Assembly (NCBI GenBank): GCA_024180945.1
Contig: JAKSGN010000016.1
Span: 496,001-560,000, forward strand
Source: Macrophomina tecta
Lineage: Eukaryota; Ascomycota; Dothideomycetes; Botryosphaeriales; Botryosphaeriaceae
DNA: 64,000 bases
Reading direction: 5' to 3'
Below, piece after piece: positions 34,865-46,300 of this stretch. Below the pieces are notes generated by a model, which saw only the letters and a program-made list of their open reading frames with translations, was not told where the DNA came from and searched no databases. The translations under genes were made by a program, and so were the position numbers. Every line of letters begins with the position of its first letter. Position 1 is the first letter of the stretch.

Positions 34865-34996
34865 GTAGAATATAACTAGAATATATAAAAGTCGATATAG
34901 GTTTAATCCGGTAGGTATAATTCCGTTCGCTATATGTATAACCTAGTTAAGGGACCTATCTAATAGTTCTTTCTAGAGTTTCTATCTAGGGGAGCC

Positions 34997-35162
34997 TGTT
35001 ATAGCGCGGCGACCGTGTTGGGTTTTAGTCGTTGCTGTAAAGCCATTCGGCTAACCTCCCGCCGACCGCGAGTAGCCGGTTAGTCGATAAAAGGTACAGT
35101 AATAACCAGCCTAGTGGCTGGTTTGCCCTAATAACTCTATATACAGAGGCGTGTTCGTAACA
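34997..35162 (-). repeat. TRIM 3' LTR (166 bp)
   Basis: On the minus strand it starts TGTTACGAAC, as the Gypsy-A LTR does. Contains the hairpin aaccagcc..ggctggtt (35104-35123). Confidence 0.9.
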
Positions 35163-35445
35163 CTACCTCTTCTCTTAAGGTAGATGTCCTAGCTGCTAGC
35201 CTATAGCTTGTTATCTGGATATAGAGTTACCCCTAACCATTAGATCACACGCTGTTAGCCGTGAGGGCAGCGCGTGACCTCGGCTGTGAGCCAGGGAACG
35301 AGTTATGTCGTGGTGTGCTTCGTCTACTGGTCGCGCTCGCTTCGTGCGAGAGTGGGTGAACTAGGCCCACTTCTTTTCCACGCTAGCCAACTGGGTAGTC
35401 TCTTCCAGTTGATGCACCCGGGACTCGAACCGGTGACCCATGGGT

Positions 35446-35458
35446 AGGCTGGTTATTA
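35446..35458 (-). other. TRIM primer-binding site, self-complementary to its LTR
   Basis: Minus strand taataaccagcct directly follows the 5' LTR. It is the exact complement of the minus-strand LTR segment at 35112-35100 and pairs with the 5' LTR segment 35574-35562 with two RIP-type differences. No TGG start, so a conventional tRNA 3' end primer is unlikely; a Tf1-like self-primer fits. Confidence 0.6.
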
Positions 35459-35624
35459 TATTACAGCGCGGCGACCGTGTTGGGTTTCAGTCGTTGCTGT
35501 AAAGCTATTCAGCTAACCTCCCGCCGACCGCGAGTAGCCGGTTAGTCGACAAAAGGTATAGCAATAACTAGCCTAGTGGCTGGTTTGCCCTAATAACTCT
35601 ATATATAGAGGCGTGTTCGTAACA
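35459..35624 (-). repeat. TRIM 5' LTR (166 bp)
   Basis: Same LTR as 34997-35162; slightly more RIP-altered (terminal tattac for TGTTAT). Confidence 0.9.
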
Positions 35625-37674
35625 GAGCCATCTAGTTTTTTAATATAGGTCATCGTATTATTTTATAACGAATATATTTATTCTATTTATTAACTAGAAT
35701 TAGGGTATCTTTCTATTACGTCTATCTATCGTACTTAATTAGTCGTCTCTAGTAGATCTACCTATTTCGGACCTAATACTAGAAGGTAGGTATATCGTAT
35801 TTTTTGTAGAGTATCTATTATAAGATATTCTTATCTCTAGTCACTATACTATACTAATAGAGGGTATAGGCTATATTACGGAAATACTATAGGTCTTAAC
35901 GTTATTATACCCCTCGTGCCTTATTCTCTAGCTAGAATACGAGTTCGTTAGTCGTCTTAAGTAGTAATTTCTTCTAGAGGCTCTAGATATTATTTTACTA
36001 TATACGTATATATATCTTTTCTTACTATACCTTATATTACTATATTTTAAGGTTAATTATAGGGCCTAGAGTCTAGGTAACTATAGATTCTAGACTATTA
36101 GTAACGTGATATATTTCTCCATATCGAGTTAGATACTTAGTTATTTTTATAAGCGTAGCTTTATTCTACTACCGCTCGTCGTCGATTATACTCGACTTTA
36201 GAATACTATTATATAGTTTCTCTATATCGCTATCGACTAGGTTCTTATTATTAGAAAAGGCCTTTATAAGTTCTTTCTCTATTCTTAGAATTACATTAAC
36301 GTATTATAGCTTCTTAGAGTACTAGTCTATAGCATTTTTATTACTCTAGTAAGTAGTATAGTTATTGTTATAGTAGACTATCTAGCTAAGCTTCTAATAC
36401 TTAGGGTTCTGGTTTTCTTTGCGTTACTTATTAAATTCGGCGAAGGGATTTTCTTACTTAGTAACTATAGAGACTTCTTAGTTTTTTAGCTTTTACGTTA
36501 TAACTAAGACCTATTTATCTTTTTTAAGATAGTAGTATATCTTTTTCTAGGTCTTACTATAATAGATATATAGTTCTTTTTTAAATTTTTATCTTTACTC
36601 TAGAATCTATTTTTTATATTATTTTTTCTTATAGCTATTATTTCTCTTCTTATAGTTATTATCTCTTTTAGATAGATTATTTTAGCGGTTAAGATTATCT
36701 AGTTCTATAATATCTTCTTCTTTCTAAGTATATCTAGGGCGTGCTAGGCGCGAAGTATTAGCTCTATAGTTTATCTTATATTTCTTAGATTAGCGCTTAA
36801 AGAGGTAGTTATCGTATTTAATAGCTAGTTCAATAAGCTCATCTAGAATCTTAGAATTGTTTTATATTATAAGTTAGTCTTTAACCCTTTCTTTAAGTCC
36901 TTAGTAGTAGTAGTCTATAAGGGTATAGTCGGACTAGTCGTCTAGGTAAGCCGCGGTCTTTTAGAATTCTATAGTATAGTCTGCTACTAAGGTCTTCTAG
37001 TAAATATTTATAATGGCTCGTCGGGCCTTAGTAACCTTGTTAAGGTCTTCGAAGCTTTACTTAATTTAAGTTACGAAGTACTTATAGCTATTAAAGACTT
37101 TCTTAGTATTCTTCTTACGTACTTCTAGTTCTTTCTCTATTTAGTCTCTAAGGTAGGGCTCAAACCACTATACCATAATATTATAAAGATAAGTAGTAGC
37201 GAATATTATCTTCTTATTATTAGTAGAAAAGTTTCTAGAGTTAAAGAAGAAGTATAAATCGAGTTATAAGAGAAAGGTCTAGAGCTTCTTTTAATTATTA
37301 TAGAATAGATCTAGCTTAGCTATCTTTATACTTCTATTAGAAGGTTAAGTCATTATTAATACCGAAGTATAAATGGGTACCGGGGTAGGGGTTATCGAAA
37401 TAGCTTAGTTACAAAGTTCGCCTATTTATTAATAGAGCTATATATTTTTATTAGTCTACTTCTAAAGTTATCTACGTAGTTCGCTAATCTAGCCTTATAT
37501 ATCTTAAATAACCTAAAAGAGGTCAGCTATAGTTAGCTATAGAGAACTATTATTATTTATATTAATATTATTTATTATATTACTTAGTTAGTGTTAAGTA
37601 TTAGATAATACTATCTTATTATTAAGTATTTCTCTTCTCGGAACTACCTTTTCTTATAAGAATAGTAGTTAAAG

Positions 37675-38455
37675 TATAACGACGGCCTCTTCTACTAGGC
37701 TTTAAAATCGCCTAGTAGAGTTAGATAGCTAAAGGGTTTTACCTTAAAGAATAAGAGAAGGGTAAAGAATTAGAATAATAGTAGTAATTATATAATATAT
37801 CGATACGCGGTACGTGTTAGACTTATTACCTCTAATAGAATTATATTAGAACTTTAAGTTAACTATAAAGATTAAAGTACTATCTAAAAAGTATATCTAT
37901 ATACTATAGAAAAGTCATAGTAATCTAGATCGATATAGCTAGATTAAAGTAGCTAGATTAATAGTATTAGATTATTAATCTTAGATTAGGTTAATCTAGG
38001 TAGGCCCTATAGATTCTATATAACTTAGGCGCTAAAGCCTGTTTTCTAGAATCTAACTTCTATATTAATTAAGAAAGTATTATACTACTAGACTATTATT
38101 TCTTAGATTATATAAGTTATTTAACTTTCTTCTATTTATTTCTCTTAGCCTAAAGCCGGTTTTCGGAATTTATAATTCTTTTCTTAGAAATATTCTTCCC
38201 CTATAGAAGTTTAATCTAGTTAGTATTCCCGTGGTCTTACTATACCGTATAGGTATTATTACTATACGGGCTTCTACTACTACCTTACCTAGGCCTATAT
38301 ATACCGTTCTTCCTCGAGGCTATTTTTCCCGTGCGGGTGCGCTAGTATTATAACTCTACTATTTTTACGGGTTCTTAGCCCCTACGATATCTTTTTTCGT
38401 ATAGGCTTTCTATCCGTGGGGTTATAAGGCTCTTATTTCTCTAGGGTTCGTAATA
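37675..38455 (-). repeat. 5' LTR of the inverted Gypsy-A (781 bp)
   Basis: Reverse orientation, tataacgacgg to ttcgtaata. Followed on its low side by the conserved leader start. Confidence 0.92.
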
Positions 38456-39886
38456 AACGGTTTCTTATAGCTAACTATAGCCGACCTCTTTTAGGTTATT
38501 TAAGATATATAAGGCTAGATCGGTAAACTATATAGATAACTCTAAGAGTAAACTAATGAGAATACCTAGCTCTATTAATAAATAGACGAACTTCGTAACT
38601 AAGCTATTTTAATAACCTCTACCCCGGTACTAGTTTATACTCTAATATTAATAGCGACTTAATCTTCTAATAAAAGTATAAAGACGACTAAGCTAGACCT
38701 ATTCTACGATAATAGAAAGAAGCTCTAAATCTTTCTCTTATAACTTAATCTATACTTCTTTTTTAACTCTAGAGACTTCTCTATTAATAATAAAAAGATA
38801 ATATTCTCTACTACCTATCTTTACGATATTACGGTATAGTAGTTCGAGCCCTACCTTAGAGACTAAATAGAGAAAGAACTAAAAGCGTATAAGAAGAATA
38901 TCTAGAAAATCTTTAGTAGTTATAAGTACTTTATAACTTAGATTAAGTAAAGCTTCGGAGACCTCGACGAGGTTAATAAAGCCTAATAAACTATTATAAA
39001 TATCTACTAAAAGATCTTAGTAGTAGACTATACTATAGAATTCTAAAAGACTATAGCGTATCTAGATAACTAGTTCGACCGCGCCCTTATAGACTACTAC
39101 TACCGAGGATTTAAAAAAAGGGTTAAAGACTAACTTATAATATAAAATAATTCTAAGACCCTAGATGAGCTTATTAAGTTAGCTATTAAATACGATAACC
39201 GCCTCTTCGAGTATTAATCTAAGAAGTATAAGCTAAACTATAGCGCTAATACTTCGTACCTAGCGCGTCCTAGATACACTTAGAAAGAAGAAGATACTAT
39301 AGAACTAGATAATATTAACTACTAAAATAACCTACCTAAAAGAGATAATAACTATAGAAAAAGAAATAATAGCTATAAGAAAAAATAATATAAAGAATAG
39401 ACCCTAGAGTAAAGATAAAGATTTAAAAAAGAACTATACATCTACTATAGTAAGACCTAGAAGAAGATATACTACTATCTTAAAAAAGATAAATAGGTCT
39501 CGGCTATAATATAAGAACTAAAAAGCCGAGAAGTTTTTACGATTACTAAGTAAGAAAACCCCTTCGCTAAATTTAATAAGTAACGCGAAGAAAGCTAGAG
39601 ACCCGAGTATTAGAAGCTTAGCTAGATAGCCTACTACGACAATAACTATACTACTTACTAGAGTAATAAGAACATTATAGGCTAGTACCCTAAGAAGCTA
39701 CGATACATTAATGCGATTCTAAGAGTAGAGAAAGAGCTTATAGAGGCCTTCTCTAATAATAAGAACCTAGTTAATAGCGATATAAGGGAACTATATAATA
39801 GTACCCTAGAATCGAGCACGATTAATAATAAATAATAGTAAAACAAAGCTATACTTACGAGAATAACTAAGTACCTAGTCCAATAT
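38456..39886 (+). pseudogene. Gypsy-A#3 continued: leader end and gag fragment
   Basis: Resumes the leader broken at 19147; gag starts at ATA 38477 and runs with RIP-type stops through the Gag domain and CxxC-like region (about 39430), ending abruptly at 39886 where the R1 repeat begins. The rest of this element is missing. Confidence 0.83.
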
Positions 39887-40079
39887 TGTGAGCAAGTGGG
39901 CTGGTTATAAGCAGGGAGCCTTCAGAAGAGTCGTATATTCTCAGGTGCGAATCCTTAGTAGTGCAGGATTCACCCCTTGGTGGCGTTATATACTGGGGGC
40001 CCGTGCGTAGCACGTGATAAGCACGTGGAACGCACGGTATAAGCACCCTAAGGGTATGCCAGGGCCTATTGTCCTGACA
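39887..40079 (+). repeat. GC-rich dispersed repeat R1, copy 2 (193 bp)
   Basis: TG...CA-bounded block, little RIP change, between Gypsy-A#3 gag and the Copia-E RT break. Internal 'gcacgtgataagcacgtgg' type repeats. No 5-bp duplication found (aatat left, cttat right), so solo-LTR status is unproven. Homologous to 12813-12893. Confidence 0.55.
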
Positions 40080-41982
40080 CTTATATACGTGCCTCGATTC
40101 GCTTAAAGTACTTTATCTAAAGGAAGAGGTGTTAATAAGAAGTAATTTTTATTAATACTATAGCGAGTAATAAGGCTAGAGATATATAATTTCTAAAAGA
40201 GCTATAAGAGCCTCTACTCTTAGTCCCTTATAATGCGTAAGGCTAGAAATTATTATGCTTCTCCTAGTATTCTTATCTTATAGCGTTTAAGTAGGTCTTC
40301 TTAGAAAGTATCTATAAAAGATTTATCTCGCTTATAGTATATTATAATAACGTTATTAACAAAGAAGAAGACGAACAGGCGATCGTTTACGTATAAGGGG
40401 TATTAGATACCTAAGTTAAACCGAGCTCTTCTAAGGATTTATAGAAGTGCCGTTACTAGAGAGCTAGTAACTTCTTAAGGCTATAAAGCGCTCGAAGTAA
40501 ACGAAGAATTTAGCCTTATTTAAGCTTTAGTTCTTCTAGGAGTTAATAGTACGTCCTTTCCTTAAGTAAAATATAAGAAAATGCATTTACAACGTCGTAC
40601 TAGCGTATTTCTAAGTTAAAAGCGCAGATGATGGCAATTAAGGCTCGGAAAATCCGAAAGGCAAGGGTAGCCATATAAGTATTCTATTAAGTAGCCTAAA
40701 GGTCTCCTCTTATATAAATACGTACTTTGATCTTAGTAAGCTAGCCGTGTTTATTAAGCTTATACTTAAATACCTAGGTAAGTAAAATAATATTCTTATT
40801 AAGACTTTTTACTTTACTAAGTATTACTATTTCCTATACCCCCTTATCCTAAAGTTCCTAGAGTTCTATTTAGATTGCCTCTAGTAGGTGGGTTTTTATT
40901 AGGTAGTTAAAAATGTTCTTATAGAAACGAGGTTTAGGTGGTAGTTAATCTTAGTAAATACGTAGTAGGCCTATAGGCGATGCTTACACTTTTACTATAG
41001 TAGATTCCTAGAAAGATACGAGAAAAGACGTAAATAGCATTTAGTAACTAAATATATTATTATAAATTAATGTAATATACGTATCTTTACGTGAGTTGCG
41101 AGTCCTTAATTTATAGATAATTAGGTTTAGATTAATATCCGCTATAATATTACGTTCTCTTAGGGTACGGTTTCCTCTAGTAGCACCTAGATTAGGTAGA
41201 TTCTCGTATTAGACTAGTATAAGCTGGTCGAGTCCTCGTAATTATTAATTCTATTAATCTTTACCCCCTAAGCCTTAAGAGGCTTATTGTTAGACTAGAG
41301 TAAATTAATCTAGTAATACATAATCTAAAGAATCTAGTATTTATTTACTATAAATTAAGCCTACTTATAGGCTGCTTTTCGTATACTATTCGCGTGCTAG
41401 GCCTTTACTAGTTAATTCTAAAGAGCTTAGTAGATAATCTAGTTATACTTTTTATACTTAGGCGCCTAGGTGGCTGCTTTAAGTCTCTAGAGTTTCTTAA
41501 GTTAATTAAATTAGAGCCGGTGATAGCTTATTACTAAGGTTAAAGAAGACCTTAGAATTCTAATCTAAGGAAATAATATCCTTCTTATAAAGTATAATAC
41601 GAGGAATAACTATCTCTTACTCTTAATTTTACTTCTACTATTATAGAGCGAGTATCTTTTCTAGATTCTCTAGAGAGAACTTACTAGATTTATTAAAGAT
41701 AATATCTCTTAAGCGTACTATTCAGTTCTTTAGAGGATACTAGATTCTATAGATATTAGTAGAGTTATATCTAACTAAGTATCTAATAAGAATACGCTTA
41801 CCTAGCTTATTACTATATAGAATATTCTTAAGTAGTAAGTAGGCTTTATAGCTATAAACTTAAAGGTATACTACTTTTAGCTTCTTACTATAAATATACT
41901 TAAATAGCGTTTTCTAATAGTAGCACTTTATTAGGGTTCTATTATAGATGTAGACTATCGCCTTAATAATTTTAGGCTATAG
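40080..41982 (-). pseudogene. Copia-E pol, RT part, truncated
   Basis: Continuation of Copia-E beyond Gypsy-C. Copia RT motifs on the minus strand: VYKLNKHG near 40770, ATLAFRIFRALIAI near 40660, YVVD-like region read as FFFVNNV near 40350. Breaks at 40080 before RNase H, at the R1 repeat. RIP-type stops. Confidence 0.8.
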
Positions 41983-42437
41983 TATAACGAGCGGGCCTCT
42001 ACCTCTAAGAATCTAAATACTAGAGAGGAAGAAAACCTATCGAGAGGGTTTTCTTAAGTAGGTATAAGAAGAGGATAAGAGTAAGTCGAATATATAATAA
42101 GACTAAGCACTACGTACGAAGGCTATATTACTAATAGAGTCTAAATTCTATTATTAAAGTTAACTATAAAGGTTAAAGCTATCTAAGAAGTATAGTTTAT
42201 ATATAGGTAGAAAAGTATATATAATCTAGTATTTATAAAGTTTATTTCTATAGGTAATTTAAACTATCTAAACTAGTATTTAAGAGTTTATTCTACCAAG
42301 CCCTTATAAACTAATAAACTAGTAGGGTATTATATAACCCCTATCTTTTTCTAGTAGACTTTTCTTAGCGCTTATCTACGCCCCGCTTATTTCATTTCCC
42401 TATTTATTCTAGGTCCTATAAAGGCTATGCCGTAATA
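41983..42437 (-). repeat. 3' LTR of Gypsy-C (455 bp)
   Basis: On + strand tataacgagcgg to gccgtaata. Pair with 49369-49823; differences are C/T and G/A. Confidence 0.92.
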
Positions 42438-42451
42438 CTATCCCCCCCTTT

Positions 42452-42476
42452 AAGAATCTTCGGCCCGAAGATTCTT
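42452..42476. repeat. Perfect 12-bp hairpin beside the Gypsy-C polypurine tract
   Basis: aagaatcttcgg, one c, ccgaagattctt. A weaker version (atctt..aagat) occupies the same place in Gypsy-A#1. Confidence 0.85.
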
Positions 42477-42538
42477 TTATACTACCGTATTTCTATTAGT
42501 CTTAGAGTTCTACTCGTCCTTCTTCTATAAGTACTAAT

Positions 42539-43335
42539 ATGGCTAGGGTTAAGCGTAGTTATAATAAAATGATATATCGCGAAGGCTTAGCATTCTTCAC
42601 CTATTACTTTATGCTAGTTATTTATTTCTATTTTGAGTGTCTTCTAAATAATCGTATTTATAGAGTTGGGCCTCGCTCGTCTCGTTATAGTGAGTGTATT
42701 TCTTATAGGCTTAGTATATATAATACTTAGCAGGTAACTATAGGAGCTAGTAAGTTTTTTCTTTCTTTGCTTTTTCTTGTTAACTTTTCCTAGTAAACCG
42801 ATTATGTTATTAATAAGAGCAGATTCGTGCTAAGAAGGAGTTAGCTTATAATAAGCTATAGACTTCTTTAAAAGAGTTAGAGAAACTATAACGTCGCGCT
42901 AAGTAGCGTACTTAGCTAGCTTCGGCTAAACTAGGTCGCTTACGAAAGCAGCGTAAGTTACTTAAAGAGAGAAATTTAGCGGTACTTAAATAAGAATATA
43001 GTACTATTAGTATTAACGAGCTAGAAGAGAAGAATTAAAAAGTGTTAGAGACTACCTTAGCTACTAGAGAGCTATCTAACTCTAAGAATTCTAAGGGTCC
43101 GTCCGCATTAAAATGGCTACGTTACGAGTCGGTAGGGCCTACTACGCCATAGGAGGCTAAGTCTATTAATTCTACTAGCGAGCCTATAGCTAGCGTATGG
43201 TCTCCGCATTCTCTAGAGTCTATAAATTCTCGTCTAGCTCTTAATTCTACTGTTTTTAAGGGTTTTTCATTGTTCTTATTCGGGGACGGCCTCGTGTTCG
43301 TAGGAGGTCCGAGTTTTGGCGATAGAACTCTATAA
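42539..43335 (+). pseudogene. Antisense third ORF of Gypsy-C, homologous to that of Gypsy-A
   Basis: Plus-strand ORF opposite to gag-pol, between the polypurine tract and pol. ATG at 42539 after a pyrimidine-rich leader. The first part (42539-42730) carries a basic start (MARVKRSY), then ECLLNN and SRYSEC, matching the Gypsy-A CLLLN and SRYGEC in order and spacing. A second part in another frame, about 42796-43335, is strongly coiled-coil (KKELAYNKL, LKELEKL, LRKQRKLLKERN) and then Ser/Pro-rich, as in Gypsy-A. GTAAGT at 42750 and TAG at 42793 would join the two frames as a 44-nt intron; a one-base indel is the alternative. RIP-type stops. Its end overlaps the pol 3' end tail-to-tail. Function unknown. 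Confidence 0.62.
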
Positions 43336-46300
43336 TAAGGTCTAGGTGTATATTATTCTTTAGTATCTACTAGTTATCTTTATTTCCGTAACCTTTTTAT
43401 TTAATGAGATATTTAAGCTAACGACTAAACTACTTATAGTCTAGAATCTTTTTAACCGGGTATTAGTCTTCTTCGGTATTAGGGTTTTTAGTATAATCTC
43501 TTCCTAAGTTTCTAGAATAGTAGCATTTTTTAGTGCTGGCTCGAGCATTACTATATAAAAGATAAAATTTATCCGTGTATTAGGTAATTTAAGTCGATAC
43601 GTAACTTCTTCGAGTTTTTCTATAATTTCGAATAGACTAATTTTCTTAAAATCTAATTTATCGCTTAGTCGCTTTAATTTAATATTTTTTATAAGGAGGT
43701 ATACTTTATCCCCCCTTTTAAGGTTTAGTGCCACCTAGTACCGTCTATTATAGTATTTAGATATTATAATTTGTATATATTCGAGGTCGAGACTAATAGC
43801 TTTATATAATTCTCTTAGCTACTCGGCCTTAAGAATGCCTTTCTAGACTAATTTTCTACTTAGAATAGCTTCTCTATATGTATTTAGTTTAAACCTATAG
43901 TTGGTAAAGAACGGGGATACGTTAGTTAATTCTTACTTAGCGCTATTATAGGAGAATTATACTATAGGTAGCTATATAGCCTAGTTATCTTATAGATAGT
44001 TAATATAATAGTAGAGATATTACTTAAGAGTCCGGTTTATCCGTTTTATCTAGCCGTTAGTTTATGCGTATACTATTAAAGAGAGTTTGTTCTTTACTCT
44101 AAGCTAGTGTATAAGCGTTTACTAAAATTTTAATCTTATTAGCTTATTTCTATTCGAGACTAATACTTCCAGTATTCCGTAATCCGCGAAGATATATTAG
44201 AGAAATGTATAGGCTAGCTATTCTATATTCGATACTTCTAAGTAGGGTAAAAAGTATACGTACTTCGTAAGTCTATTAATAAAGACTAGAATTAAGTTAT
44301 ACTTAACTTCTATAATTAGATCTCTAGACTTAGGTAGTTTTATAATAAAGTCTAGCGTAATCTATTACTATAGTCATTCTAGAACTTCTAGGGGTTATAG
44401 TTATTTATATAAAGCGTATATTACAGCTTTGCTTTAGATATAAAGGTTATATTATAAAACTATATGCTAGACTATTTTTCGTAATTCTGGAAAATAGAAG
44501 TTTTACGTAATTCTCTCGGTCGTCCTGTCGATGCCCTAATATTTATACGCGGGTACTATGTATATATTTTTAACGAGTGCTTCTCGTAGTCTTATCGAAA
44601 TATAGATTAATTCTTTAAAGAAAAGTATTTTTTTTCTATCTTAAGTAATGCGCAGGTCGTTCTTAAGCGCTAAAAGTTTCTATATAAAGAAGTCCTAAGT
44701 ATATACTTCTTAGATTTTCTAATACCACGGGTTTAACTCGATGCGAAGCATTAGAAAAAACTATCTAGTAAGAGTAAGCGATTTATCGCTTATCTACTAT
44801 AATACTACGGGTTACGGCTCGATTCTTTCTTTTATATAGTCTACTCTTCTACTAAGCGTATTAGCGGCGGCATTATCTATACCTTTCCTATATATAATCT
44901 TAAAATTATAGGATACTAATTCTTATAACTAGTAAACCTATCGTTGGTTTAGCTTCTTAGTCGTAGTAAAGCATATAAGATTCTAATAGTTATAATATAC
45001 TATTACCTACTATTTAGCTTCTTTTAGGTAGTGTTTCTAGTACTTAAATACTAAGACGATAGCTAAGAGCTTCTTATTATAAGTATCGTAGTTAAGCTCT
45101 ACCGGGGTAAACTTTCTTAAATAGAACGCGATTAGATACTATCTACTTTACTCATCCGGCTAGCTAAGATATACTCCTAGGGCGAATTCTAACATATTAG
45201 TTTCTACTTCGATCGGTTTATTAGAATTATATATCCCTAAAATAGGTACTTCGTAAAATATTTATTTTAGTGAATTAAAGGCTTACTACTAATCGTTTTT
45301 CTATTAGAAGCTATACTTTTTCTAAGTAAGTCGTATTAAAGATTCCGTAATCTTTAAATAGTTCTAGATAAACTTTCTATAGAAGTTCGTAAATCTAAGA
45401 AAGAACTATACTTTCTTAATTATTTTTAGTACTAGCTATTTCTTAATAGAGTCTAGTTTCGAGTCGTCTATACTAATATATCTAGGGATAATAATAAAGC
45501 CTAAGAATTCTATTTTCTATATATACTATTTATACTTCTCTAGTATAATAGATAGATTCTTTACTTAAAGAGTTTCTAGAACCTTTCTAATATACTTCTT
45601 ATATTTCTCGTGTATCTCTAAAAAGATAAGGATATCGTCGAGGTAAGCTATATAAAAGATATCTAAGTAGTCGCGTAGCGTATTATTAACGAGGTTCTAA
45701 AAGATTACTAGTGCATTAGTAAGCCTAAATAGTATAATTATATACTCGTAGAGTTCTAGTCTTATACGAAAGGCTATCTTCTACTCTTCCCCTTCTTTAA
45801 TCCTAACTAAGTAGTATCCGTCCCGAAGATCTAGCTTTATAAAGTACTTTACGTTCCCTAACTTATCTTAGAGCTTATCGATATGTAGAAGCGGGTAGCG
45901 ATTCTTAATTATAATATCGTTAAGTTATTGGTAGTTAATATAGAGGTATAACTTACTATTCTTCTTAGAAATAAAGAGAATCGGGTATTTAGCTAAAGAC
46001 GTTAATGGCCGAATATATTCTTATTCGAGGTTTTTCTCGATATATTCTTTTAAAGCCTCTATTTTCTTCTTCGATAAGAAATAGATAGGCTTATAAGCTA
46101 GTTTCGTTTCTAGCTTAAGCGGAATTCTATAGTTCTATAGTTAGTACTTTAGTAAGTCTCTCTTTTCTCTTTCTTAGTAAATAGTAACTAAGTCTTAATA
46201 CTCGTCGGGTACTATTTTTATTTCTAGAATTAGAGGTATTTCTTATAGTTGCTACTATATCTCTAAACTACTATATTATTTATTCTTAATCCTCGTAGGG

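Larger units (their letters stand above)
34997..35624 (-). mobile_element. TRIM: 628-bp non-autonomous LTR retrotransposon with TSD
   Basis: Two 166-bp LTRs (34997-35162, 35459-35624) around 296 bp without an ORF. Perfect duplication gagcc (34992-34996, 35625-35629); the empty site is seen in Gypsy-A#1 near 970. A polypurine tract (minus strand, 35178-35163, ttaagagaagaggtag) and a primer site next to the other LTR set the orientation. The LTRs differ at 10 sites, all C/T or G/A. GC-rich compared with its host. Confidence 0.92.
34843..37530 (-). pseudogene. Inverted Gypsy-A gag, interrupted by a TRIM
   Basis: From ATA at 37530 to the stop at 34845-34843 is 2688 nt; removing the 628-bp TRIM and its 5-bp duplication leaves exactly 2055 nt, the gag length of #2 and #4. 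Gag domain near 37340-36950. Confidence 0.83.
31003..38455 (-). mobile_element. Inverted Gypsy-A copy (body and 5' LTR)
   Basis: 5' LTR 37675-38455 (781 bp), leader, gag, pol to the chromodomain; cut at 31003 by Gypsy-B. With the partial LTR at 19148-19619 it forms one element that inserted into Gypsy-A#3 (duplication aatgg/aacgg). A TRIM interrupts gag. Confidence 0.9.

Noticed and set aside
35216..35260. A-box-like TGATCTAATGGTTAGG in the TRIM centre
   Set aside because: It lies downstream of the B-box-like sequence on the same strand, the wrong order for a tRNA or SINE promoter, with no T-arm after it.
39887..40079. Calling R1 a solo LTR
   Set aside because: TG and CA ends are present but the flanking 5-mers (aatat, cttat) do not match and no polypurine or primer site adjoins.
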